From CAZWZG01 sp964638245 (GTDB lineage: Bacteria; Pseudomonadota; Alphaproteobacteria; Rhodobacterales; Rhodobacteraceae), in the NCBI GenBank assembly GCA_964638245.1, contig CAZWZG010000144.1, positions 1 through 7,979 on the forward strand: a DNA stretch of 7,979 bases, given 5' to 3'. The position numbers and the translations under genes were made by a program. Below the pieces are notes generated by a model. That model had not been told where the DNA came from and did not search any database. It worked only from the letters and a program-made list of their open reading frames with translations. Positions 1-5,221 of the stretch are shown here, piece by piece (position 1 is the first letter of the stretch; each line of letters starts with the position of its first letter).

Positions 1-2
1 TT

Positions 3-815
3 GCAGGGTCTCTCGCGCTGATCGCGGATGCGCTGCATAACTTCTCGGACATGGCGGCGCTCGTCATTGCCTTTGCGGCTCGCAAAATCGCGCGGCGGCC
101 TGCCGATGAACGGATGACGTTTGGCTATGGCCGGATCGAGACCGTGGCAGCCTTGATCAATTACACGACGCTGATCGTGATCGGGCTCTATTTGATCTAT
201 GAAGGCGGCATGCGCCTTATCGAGCCGCCCGAGGTGAAAGGGTGGACTGTCGTCATCATCGCGGGATTAGCGTTGGTGATCGACGCCCTGACAGCGGCGC
301 TGACCTATTCTATGCAGAAGGGCAGCCAGAACATCCGCGCCTTGTTCCTGCACAACCTGTCCGACGCTTTGGCCTCGGTCGCCGTGATCGTCGGCGGCAC
401 GCTCATTATTCTCTACGACATGCGTTGGGTTGATCCCGCGATCACGATTGGGATCGCGATTTACATCCTGTACCTGGCATTCGCTGAGATTGGTGGCCCG
501 ATCCGGACGCTTATGCTCGGCAGTCCACCGGACATCGACGGAGGGGAGGTGGTGGCCGTTCTGCGACAAACAGATGGCGTTAAGGACGTCCACCACGTGC
601 ACTTGTGGCAGATGGAAGAAAACGCACCAGCACTCGATGCCCATGTCGTCGTTGAAGACACGGCATGGGACCAGCTGGAGCAGATCAAGGCGGATCTAAA
701 GACGAAGATTGGTGCAGAATTTGGGATTGACCATTCCACTCTGGAGTTCGAGCGCATAGGTGCCTGTGACGCCGAGGCTCCACTGTTCGGTCATGACAAG
801 CTCCACAGTCAGTAG
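3..815 (+). CDS. Cation diffusion facilitator (CzcD-like) metal exporter, 5' end missing
   Basis: Inner-membrane antiporter that exports divalent metal ions (Zn, Cd or Co type) in exchange for protons. The frame is open from base 3, giving 270 residues; roughly the first 30-40 residues, including TM1, lie outside the window. The visible start has the family signature DALHNFSD (HxxxD in TM2, His12 and Asp16 of the partial protein), and a second HxxxD is seen in the TM5 motif FLHNLSDALA. This His/Asp pairing is the usual Zn/Cd transport site. FGYGRIET after TM2 and the cytoplasmic C-terminal domain (GVKDVHHVHLWQM, then DHSTLEFE) are also typical of the family. Metal specificity cannot be read from sequence alone. 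The last 23 bases overlap the next gene, suggesting co-transcription. The family call is firm; the CzcD subtype is inference. Confidence 0.93.
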   Translation, partial: AGSLALIADALHNFSDMAALVIAFAARKIARRPADERMTFGYGRIETVAALINYTTLIVIGLYLIYEGGMRLIEPPEVKGWTVVIIAGLALVIDALTAALTYSMQKGSQNIRALFLHNLSDALASVAVIVGGTLIILYDMRWVDPAITIGIAIYILYLAFAEIGGPIRTLMLGSPPDIDGGEVVAVLRQTDGVKDVHHVHLWQMEENAPALDAHVVVEDTAWDQLEQIKADLKTKIGAEFGIDHSTLEFERIGACDAEAPLFGHDKLHSQ

Positions 816-1374
816 GTCTCAGGTGTCTTCCGTGCTTATAATCATCGGCCTTTTGATTGCCGTGGCAACTCTCGGTGCGCTGGTTTGGTCGATCGCCTGT
901 CCTGCGAGGCGCATATGGCCACCGAAAGCCTACAGTGTCTGGACGCCGATCCTTGTTTGGGTTCCCACCTTCGCATTGTTTGGGACGCTCATTGCACTTG
1001 GAGTGATTGGCTGGGGCCAAATGGAGTTGCCGGTTTGGATGCGGTATGGGTTGGGCATCCCAATCATCGTATTGTCGAATATCGTGGTCTGGAGTGCCGT
1101 CCGAGGATTTGGAATTGCTCAGACAGGTGGTGCTCAGGGTACGCTTAAGACCGACGGCCTGTATCGCTACTCGCGAAATCCGCAATATGTTGCAGATGCT
1201 TGCATGATTTTTGGATGGCTCCTGCTTTCCTCTTCCGTAGCGGCACTTCTCGTGGGCGCGGCTGCAATAACTGTTCTTCTTTTTGCACCCCATGCAGAGG
1301 AAAGTTGGATGAAAGAACGCTACGGCGAAGCTTACGAAGCCTACTTGAAAGTGACACCTAGGTTCTTTGGATAA
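793..1374 (+). CDS. Integral-membrane methyltransferase, isoprenylcysteine/phospholipid methyltransferase (ICMT/PEMT) type
   Basis: A 193-residue protein with about four or five hydrophobic segments (near 12-34, 50-73, 84-103 and 134-165). Its C-terminal signature belongs to the PEMT/ICMT superfamily: GLYRYSRNPQYV at 122-133, then PHAEESWMKERYG at 166-178 and YLKVTPRFFG at the end. These residues form the SAM-binding site in characterised members. Bacterial substrates are mostly unknown, so a lipid or small-molecule methyl acceptor is only a guess. I chose the ATG at 793. A GTG at 760 is in frame but would add non-hydrophobic residues and a longer overlap, and GTG 823 is a second alternative. 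The start lies inside the CDF gene, so the pair is probably translationally coupled. From memory, genes of this family often sit beside CDF or heavy-metal efflux genes in resistance islands. Confidence 0.85.
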   Translation: MTSSTVSRSQVSSVLIIIGLLIAVATLGALVWSIACPARRIWPPKAYSVWTPILVWVPTFALFGTLIALGVIGWGQMELPVWMRYGLGIPIIVLSNIVVWSAVRGFGIAQTGGAQGTLKTDGLYRYSRNPQYVADACMIFGWLLLSSSVAALLVGAAAITVLLFAPHAEESWMKERYGEAYEAYLKVTPRFFG

Positions 1375-1388
1375 CCATAGGCCAAAAG

Positions 1389-1517
1389 CTAGAAAGCTAT
1401 CCTTGAATTTACATAATAAACCTTATCAGCCTCGGAATACCCGCTGCGACGCACCCCTGCCTCAGCCGCGACAATGGGCAAAACCTTGCCCAACAGGACC
1501 ACTCCGCCTCGCTGCAT
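1389..1517 (-). CDS. Possible 42-aa hypothetical protein or gene remnant
   Basis: An ATG-initiated minus-strand frame of 42 codons begins MQRGGVVLLGKVLPIVAAEA and ends YYVNSRIAF before a TAG. Its composition is protein-like (a hydrophobic N-terminal helix, then a charged, Tyr-containing tail). No good Shine-Dalgarno sequence precedes it, and the frame is closed by a stop a few codons upstream. It could be the tail of a decayed gene or a chance open frame. I do not recognise the family. Confidence 0.2.
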   Translation of the reverse strand: MQRGGVVLLGKVLPIVAAEAGVRRSGYSEADKVYYVNSRIAF

Positions 1518-1611
1518 GAGGTCACCATGCTATCTTATTCAACCAAATGGCGAGCTTGATCGACACCTTTAGAAATCGAAAATCACACAGTATCAGCCGC
1601 TTCATCGTCGA

Positions 1612-1645
1612 ATGTATAGTATATTGCGTGGTTAAATACGCCACA
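1612..1645 (+). promoter_or_regulatory. AT-rich promoter/operator candidate upstream of the XRE gene
   Basis: The stretch contains the symmetric element TATAGTATA (1615-1623), whose TATAGT could serve as a -10 box, followed by TATTGCG (1622-1628) and a GCGT...ACGC half-dyad (1626-1639). No good -35 box stands at the expected distance. Small XRE repressors usually bind a dyad over their own promoter, so autoregulation here is plausible but unproven. The TATATTGC within it recurs at 4210-4217. Confidence 0.3.
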
Positions 1646-1664
1646 TCATGGCCGAGCTTCGGTC

Positions 1665-1877
1665 ATGAATCTGAAGGAACGAGTAGGTCTAAATCTTCAA
1701 GATGCCCGGCGCGCCAAGGGCATCAGCCAGGAGGAATTGGCGCATCGTGCAAGTGTGAACCGCGGCTATGTCGTCAAGATCGAAAACGCCAAGTATTCCG
1801 CCTCGCTGACAACGCTCGAAAAGATCGCCCAAGCTCTGAACATCGATCCTTCGGAACTTCTCAAACCCCGCTGCTAG
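1665..1877 (+). CDS. Small XRE-family (Cro/CI-type HTH) transcriptional regulator
   Basis: A 70-residue, single-domain DNA-binding protein. The HTH_3 fold spans about residues 8-66: helices around LNLQDARRAKG, then GISQEELAHRASVNRGYVVKIE (19-40, the helix-turn-helix with its conserved Gln22, Glu23 and the IEN that follows), then TTLEKIAQALNIDPSELL. There is no ligand or protease domain, so it probably acts as a simple dimeric repressor. Regulators of this size are common on conjugative elements, where they control transfer or maintenance genes. That is the likely role here, given the virB genes downstream. The ATG at 1665 has no strong ribosome binding site, but the domain begins almost at once, so no later start is possible. 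The frame stays open beyond its TAG stop (see the next gene). Confidence 0.88.
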   Translation: MNLKERVGLNLQDARRAKGISQEELAHRASVNRGYVVKIENAKYSASLTTLEKIAQALNIDPSELLKPRC

Positions 1878-1910
1878 GAGGCCGGACGACACCCTGCTCC
1901 GGGATGGCGG

Positions 1911-2108
1911 GTGGATGATCGTCCGCTCAAAGGCGTGCCCGTGCGCGAAGGCGTAGCAATCGTGAAGGGGTCAGAACTTGTCGTCTGGCAAGAGCATCTC
2001 TGGAACACCGGCGACCGCACGCGGGTCTGGCTCGTAAGGCCCGAGGAGATTTGCGTAGTCAATATCATCGAACGAGATATCGATCTCGATAGATCCGGAC
2101 CCGCCTAG
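1911..2108 (+). CDS. Small hypothetical protein downstream of the XRE gene
   Basis: A 65-codon open frame with GTG start, in the same frame as the XRE gene and separated from it by a single TAG (1875-1877) and 11 further sense codons. Its composition looks protein-like: a beta-rich centre (GVAIVKGSELVVWQ, TRVWLVRPEEICVVNI) and an acidic tail. A perfect AGGAGG lies at 1876-1881, but the first usable start in frame is 30 bases further on, which is too far for normal initiation. It may therefore be a weakly expressed gene, a decayed extension of the regulator, or chance. It ends one base before the stop of the convergent 82-aa gene. I do not recognise a family. Confidence 0.4.
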   Translation: MDDRPLKGVPVREGVAIVKGSELVVWQEHLWNTGDRTRVWLVRPEEICVVNIIERDIDLDRSGPA

Positions 2109-2109
2109 T

Positions 2110-2358
2110 CTAGCGCGCCTTGTTCGATTGCGAGAGAACCGTTCCTGCCAACGATTTCGTGTCACTGCTGTACTTGTAGCTTTGCAGGACCTTGGAGGCT
2201 TTGTCCTCCATCGCCGCGCCCGTCTGTTTACCAGTCCCGGACTGCGCCAGCGCCGATGCCGCCAGGCTCTTGGCGGTTGCGGAGGCGTTCGGGTCGCTCA
2301 GTGTGGCCGCTGCCTGCGACGCGACTTTCCGCGAGGTGCGTTTCGTGTTCTTGCCCAT
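2110..2358 (-). CDS. 82-aa Ser/Ala/Lys-rich protein with internal duplication, function unknown
   Basis: A small basic, soluble protein, MGKNTKRTSRKVASQ at its start, with no signal peptide or membrane segment. Two copies of a roughly 26-29 residue unit are visible: residues 12-40 end in ATAKSLAASALAQS, and residues 53-78 end in SDTKSLAGTVLSQS. From memory, proteins with this pattern are widespread in Proteobacteria, often on accessory elements, and are annotated only as hypothetical; I could not check this. The ATG is preceded by GGAG about nine bases upstream. The gene is divergent from the antitoxin gene and shares its 157-base control region. The Ala/Ser/Lys-rich helical repeats might bind nucleic acid, but nothing in the sequence proves that. 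Confidence 0.75.
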   Translation of the reverse strand: MGKNTKRTSRKVASQAAATLSDPNASATAKSLAASALAQSGTGKQTGAAMEDKASKVLQSYKYSSDTKSLAGTVLSQSNKAR

Positions 2359-2389
2359 GATACTGCTCCGTAAGGCGATTCTGTTCCTG

Positions 2390-2427
2390 TTTTGTTTACA
2401 CTCGATGGCGCGACCCGTCTAACAAAA
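2390..2427. repeat. 7-bp inverted repeat TTTTGTT / AACAAAA
   Basis: Perfect arms TTTTGTT (2390-2396) and AACAAAA (2421-2427) are separated by 24 bases. The spacing is too long for a good terminator and no T tract follows, so an operator-like role for the divergent promoters between the 82-aa gene and the antitoxin gene is more likely. TTACACT, at 2396-2402 and again at 2431-2437, is also repeated here. Confidence 0.4.
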
Positions 2428-2433
2428 TCGTTA

Positions 2434-2460
2434 CACTTATTTCACTTATTTCGTTTATTT
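2434..2460. repeat. Three tandem 9-bp direct repeats (CACTTATTT)
   Basis: CACTTATTT occurs at 2434-2442 and 2443-2451, then CGTTTATTT at 2452-2460 with two changes. The copies are adjacent with no spacers, so this is not a CRISPR array. They lie about 60 bases upstream of the antitoxin start, where a DNA-binding antitoxin could bind for autoregulation. An iteron-like role in replication is possible, but no Rep gene is seen in the window. Confidence 0.6.
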
Positions 2461-2516
2461 CTCTTGCATGTGTGACTCCCTGGGTACATCTAAGGGGTGA
2501 ACCGAGGAGAAAAACC

Positions 2517-2981
2517 ATGGCCGATACCGCGGAAAGACCAGCCCAGAGCGGGCTTATGGAGCGCCCGCCGACCCCGGAAGAAATCGACAGTGCCGCGCAT
2601 GCTGCGACAGCCATCGCCGTGGCCATGGAACTGGACGGAGGCTTGAAAGTCTCGGGAGAGAACGGCGATCCGGTCTCCATCGCGCCAGAGGTTGGAAAAC
2701 TGATCATCGAACTGCTCGGCCATGTGAGCAATGGCAACATGGTCACGCTCGTTCCGGTCGGCACAATGCTCACAACCCAAGAGGCCGCCGACATGCTGAA
2801 CGTGTCCCGCCCTCATCTCACGAAGTTGCTCAAGGAGGGGAAGATCCGATTTGAAGAAGTGGGCAAGCACCGGCGCGTGCCTCTGACGGCGCTCATGCAA
2901 TACCGGGAAGAGAAAGAGAGGCGCCAGGAGCAGGCGATGCGCGACCTTGCGCGATTGGGTCAGGAGTTCGACAACGCATGA
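2517..2981 (+). CDS. HTH (excisionase-type) DNA-binding antitoxin of a PIN-domain toxin-antitoxin module
   Basis: A 154-residue protein with two parts. Residues about 1-80 form a helical, acidic N-terminal region without a domain I recognise. Residues 85-130 are a MerR/excisionase-like HTH: LTTQEAADMLNVSRPHLTKL, then KEGKIRFEEVGKHRRVPLTALMQYR with its wing. A charged helix (EEKERRQEQAMRDLARLGQE) closes the protein and is a good candidate for the toxin-binding segment. The ATG at 2517 follows GAGGAGA by seven bases; an in-frame start at 2472 is less likely. The stop overlaps the toxin start (ATGA), the usual arrangement for a co-translated pair. The protein should neutralise the PIN toxin and repress its own promoter, perhaps through the 9-bp repeats upstream. 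It is longer than classical VapB antitoxins (about 70-90 residues) and resembles the partners of VapC50-type toxins. Confidence 0.85.
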   Translation: MADTAERPAQSGLMERPPTPEEIDSAAHAATAIAVAMELDGGLKVSGENGDPVSIAPEVGKLIIELLGHVSNGNMVTLVPVGTMLTTQEAADMLNVSRPHLTKLLKEGKIRFEEVGKHRRVPLTALMQYREEKERRQEQAMRDLARLGQEFDNA

Positions 2982-3556
2982 GCTTTGTGGCCAACCCCTT
3001 CGTGGTTGTCCTCGATGCCAACGTCCTGTTTCCGTTCCGGGTTCGGGACGTCCTCTTGACGTTCACACAAGAAGGCCTGTTTCGGGCCAGGGTCACCGAT
3101 GAAATCCTCGACGAATGGACACGCAACCTGATCGCGCTCAAACCACATCTCGAAGAGAGCGTTCGCCAGCAGGAAGCCGCGATCAGAGAGACTTTCGAAG
3201 AATGCTTCGTGACCGGATACCAGCCCTTGATTGCTGGTCTGGACCTGCCGGACCCGGACGACAGACACGTTCTCGCGGCGGCGATCCGATGCTCAGCACA
3301 GGTTATTGTGACAGAAAACCATCGAGACTTTCCAAGCAAAGTCCTCGATGATTATGGCGTCGAAACGCTCGGCGCGGATGACATGCTCGCCAATACCTAC
3401 GACCTGTATCCATCTGGCGGCGCCCGTGCACTCCGCCGCGTGAGAAAAAGGTATGAAAACCCGCCGATGACGCCGTCCGAGTTCCTGCTCGACCTGACCC
3501 GGCATGGCCTGTCGAAACTGGCGGCGCAGGCCCGTGCCGATATCGAATACCTTTAG
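2978..3556 (+). CDS. PIN-domain ribonuclease toxin (VapC50-like)
   Basis: A 192-residue toxin expected to cleave RNA with Mg or Mn ions. The PIN fold spans about residues 8-125. Acidic active-site candidates are visible in order: Asp13 in VVLDANVLFP, Glu42 or Glu46 in TDEILDEW, Asp95 in LPDPDDRHVLAAAI and Asp117 in VTENHRDFP. All four positions are present, so the enzyme is probably active. Residues 130-192 form an extra helical domain (DDMLANTYDLYP, then NPPMTPSEFLLDLTRHGLSKLA) that is found in longer VapC50-type toxins and not in the usual 130-residue VapC. Translation starts at an ATG overlapping the antitoxin stop. Its likely role is stabilisation of the mobile element. The RNA target cannot be predicted from sequence. 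Confidence 0.88.
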   Translation: MSFVANPFVVVLDANVLFPFRVRDVLLTFTQEGLFRARVTDEILDEWTRNLIALKPHLEESVRQQEAAIRETFEECFVTGYQPLIAGLDLPDPDDRHVLAAAIRCSAQVIVTENHRDFPSKVLDDYGVETLGADDMLANTYDLYPSGGARALRRVRKRYENPPMTPSEFLLDLTRHGLSKLAAQARADIEYL

Positions 3557-3571
3557 TTGCCGAACGACGCC

Positions 3572-4150
3572 TCAGTATCTGACCCAATCGGTGTAATCCA
3601 TGGCGCCGTCGTAATCGCCATACTCCATCATGACGGCGCGGCTATAGAAGGTCCAAAGCCCACCCGAGCCAGGTGTCGGGATGTCCTGACCGTTTTCCGA
3701 CGCGAACGAAGCCGGCCAAGGCGAATGTGAGCCGTAGACGCGCACGATGTAATGACAGTTCTTGTTTTTATGATCGCAGGATCTGATGGACCAGTCCCAC
3801 TGACGTGGTTCATCGCGCGGTTCATAAGATCGACCGTGCCACCAAAGCACGCGCGTTCGGCGTAGCCATTCGTAGTCCGGTGTCGAAATATCGAGAGCAT
3901 CCTCTTCCCCCGGTCCGCCCAAAGCAACCGGAACGGCGGCATAGGTGCAGACCCCAAAGGGTGGCCGGCTCGGCCAGGGCGTAATCCGCCGGATCATTTC
4001 GGCATAGGCGGCTGAACACACAGCACTCGACGGAAACCCCCCGGCCATACACAGCATGATGGCGCAATCCATATCGTAGGCATAGGCCTTCTGGACGTCG
4101 ACCGTTAGCCCGGCTGCCAGAACCAGTGACGCAAGGCGGGTGTGTCTCAT
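3572..4150 (-). CDS. trbM: Secreted TrbM/KikA-like conjugal transfer accessory protein
   Basis: A 192-residue exported protein. Residues 1-24 are a signal peptide (basic MRHTR, a hydrophobic core, then AYA before the cleavage point). The mature N-terminus DCAIMLCMAGGFPSSAVC, followed by YAEMIRRITPWPSRPPFGVC, fits the TrbM/KikA/MpfK pattern of spaced cysteines (Cys29, 34, 45, 68) with a Gly-Phe-Pro turn. Two more cysteines (125, 132) could make a further disulphide. The C-terminal half (Trp- and Tyr-rich, ending DYTDWVRY) is less familiar and makes the protein somewhat distinctive. Members act in the periplasm in mating-pair formation; their exact role is unclear. A strong GGAGG precedes the ATG. 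The gene is convergent with the toxin gene and divergent from the virB operon. The family call is from memory of the motif. Confidence 0.65.
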   Translation of the reverse strand: MRHTRLASLVLAAGLTVDVQKAYAYDMDCAIMLCMAGGFPSSAVCSAAYAEMIRRITPWPSRPPFGVCTYAAVPVALGGPGEEDALDISTPDYEWLRRTRVLWWHGRSYEPRDEPRQWDWSIRSCDHKNKNCHYIVRVYGSHSPWPASFASENGQDIPTPGSGGLWTFYSRAVMMEYGDYDGAMDYTDWVRY

Positions 4151-4190
4151 ATCGGCCTCCTGGAGCGATTAGGCCAATTCTCGCTCAAAA

Positions 4191-4217
4191 TACGTATTGC
4201 GCAAAATTATATATTGC
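4191..4217. promoter_or_regulatory. AT-rich divergent promoter/operator region between trbM and the virB operon
   Basis: This part of the 128-base gap holds a perfect TATAAT on the minus strand (4211 to 4206), suitable as a -10 box for trbM, though no good -35 box is seen. It also has the palindromes TACGTA (4191-4196) and TTGCGCAA (4197-4204), and TATTGC occurs twice (4195-4200 and 4212-4217). TATATTGC at 4210-4217 matches the XRE upstream region, suggesting a common regulator. Confidence 0.4.
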
Positions 4218-4278
4218 AGAGTGATGGCTTTCTGCGGAATGCTGCCGATTGTAGAAGGACTCCCAGTGGGGGAGTCCG

Positions 4279-4635
4279 GTGCCGATCGCAAGAGACCAAA
4301 TCTTGATTACTATTGATGGGGTGAAGGACCTCATCGGGTCGGGAGTCGACTTCCGCTGTCGGTACGAGCTTGTCGAGTTCACGGACGATGGGAAGCCCCG
4401 CTATCAGTGTGTCTACCTGCGCGAAGGAGAGCCCGAGGCGATCCTGGTCTCCACACGGTTCGGACCTTACGGACCAGAACCCCGCCTCTTCAACATCTGG
4501 CCCGGCCTCTTCAAACATCACCACGAGTTCGGCGATGGTCGCACTCTGTGTTTTGACAGCGACTACTCTATCCCCTTCGACGCTCCCGGCGGAGGCGATG
4601 ATCTTCGGAGCGGACGGAAGCGTCAGAACAACTGA
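4279..4635 (+). CDS. Hypothetical 118-aa protein at the head of the virB operon
   Basis: I do not recognise this protein. It starts at GTG 4279, with a strong GGGGGAG four bases upstream, and has no signal peptide or membrane segment. It looks like a folded cytosolic domain: ITIDGVKDLIGSGVDFRCRY, then beta-strand-like YQCVYLREGEPEAILVSTRF, then FNIWPGLFKHHHEFGDGRTL with a triple His. The last 15 residues (GGGDDLRSGRKRQNN) are low in complexity and lie where the next gene already begins in another frame; the overlap is 101 bases. It is first in the run leading into virB1-virB4 and may belong to that operon. A regulatory or accessory role in conjugation is possible, but nothing in the sequence says so. 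Confidence 0.6.
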   Translation: MPIARDQILITIDGVKDLIGSGVDFRCRYELVEFTDDGKPRYQCVYLREGEPEAILVSTRFGPYGPEPRLFNIWPGLFKHHHEFGDGRTLCFDSDYSIPFDAPGGGDDLRSGRKRQNN

Positions 4636-5200
4636 CGGCTGGACGGTTCACGGCCGGGAAGACAAGACCCCCCCGCCCACACACTCTCAGAACTTTACGA
4701 CCACGGCCCCGTCGGATGTGCTGGCGGCCATTCATGCGACAGCTTCAAGACATGAACGCAACCGAGCCCTACGAGCACTCGAGATCAGCTCCGATGACTG
4801 GCTGGCTCTGTTCCGCGCCTTGATCGAAGCCGAGAGCGCCTATAGCCCTGACGCCATCAGTGACAAAGGCGCTTATGGTCTCGGCCAACTCATGGCCGCC
4901 ACCGCACGCGACCTTGGCGTAGACAGAACCGATATCGCGCAGAACCTCGACGGGTCAGCACGGTACCTTTTGGCGCAGCTGTCATCCTTCAACGACATCG
5001 ACCTTGCGCTGGCGGCCTACAACGCCGGTCCGCATCGCGTCGTAGAATACGGGGGCGTGCCGCCCTTCACGGAAACACGCGACTACATCGCCCGAGTGCA
5101 TCGCATCCGCGCGCGCCTTTCCGGCGCAGCCACGCAAGACCTGACCGGACCGACGATGCGCGACGCCACGCGTCCCGTCGTCGTGCTCGACATGAAGTAA
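4535..5200 (+). CDS. virB1: VirB1-like lytic transglycosylase of the type IV secretion system
   Basis: A periplasmic enzyme that cleaves peptidoglycan so the secretion channel can cross the wall. The SLT (goose-lysozyme-like) domain spans about residues 80-190: catalytic Glu100 in LIEAESAYSP, then DKGAYGLGQLMAATARDLG and the AAYNAGP motif at 160-166. I chose the ATG at 4535 because the first 21 residues then form a Sec-type signal (hydrophobic ALCVLTATTL, cleavage after PAEA). It lacks basic residues at the very N-terminus and overlaps the upstream gene by 101 bases. The alternative ATG at 4598, with GGAGG two bases before it, gives a 200-residue protein without a signal, which would not be exported. 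The enzyme call is firm; the start is not. It is followed after 21 bases by virB2. Confidence 0.85.
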   Translation: MVALCVLTATTLSPSTLPAEAMIFGADGSVRTTDGWTVHGREDKTPPPTHSQNFTTTAPSDVLAAIHATASRHERNRALRALEISSDDWLALFRALIEAESAYSPDAISDKGAYGLGQLMAATARDLGVDRTDIAQNLDGSARYLLAQLSSFNDIDLALAAYNAGPHRVVEYGGVPPFTETRDYIARVHRIRARLSGAATQDLTGPTMRDATRPVVVLDMK

Positions 5201-5221
5201 GACCTGAAACGAGGGAAACCG

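Larger units (their letters stand above)
1375..1664. other. Intergenic region without a convincing gene
   Basis: These 290 bases separate the metal-export pair from the XRE regulator. Just after the methyltransferase stop there is only a weak AGCT-AGCT dyad (near 1387-1399) with no T tract, so I do not call a terminator. A short open frame lies on the minus strand at 1389-1517 (described separately). The last 60 bases become AT-rich and contain TATAGTATA, which is promoter- or operator-like. I see no tRNA, attachment site or repeat array. Confidence 0.5.

Noticed and set aside
685..1293. A 202-codon open frame on the minus strand
   Set aside because: Antisense to the end of the CDF gene and most of the methyltransferase; low-complexity, Arg/His/Pro-rich translation without domain motifs.
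1376..1400. Rho-independent terminator after the methyltransferase gene
   Set aside because: Only a 4-bp AGCT dyad and no following T tract; too weak to support.
1547..1918. A 123-codon plus-strand frame covering the XRE gene
   Set aside because: It overlaps the XRE gene in another frame, and its translation is Arg/Ser-rich with no domain. The XRE frame has an unmistakable HTH.
2434..2460. CRISPR array
   Set aside because: Only three 9-bp units with no spacers, and no cas genes nearby.
2490..2900. Minus-strand open frames over the antitoxin gene
   Set aside because: Antisense to a gene with a clear HTH domain, a good ribosome binding site and a coupled toxin.
3557..3571. Bidirectional terminator between the toxin gene and trbM
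   Set aside because: The 15-base gap between the convergent stops contains no hairpin or T tract.
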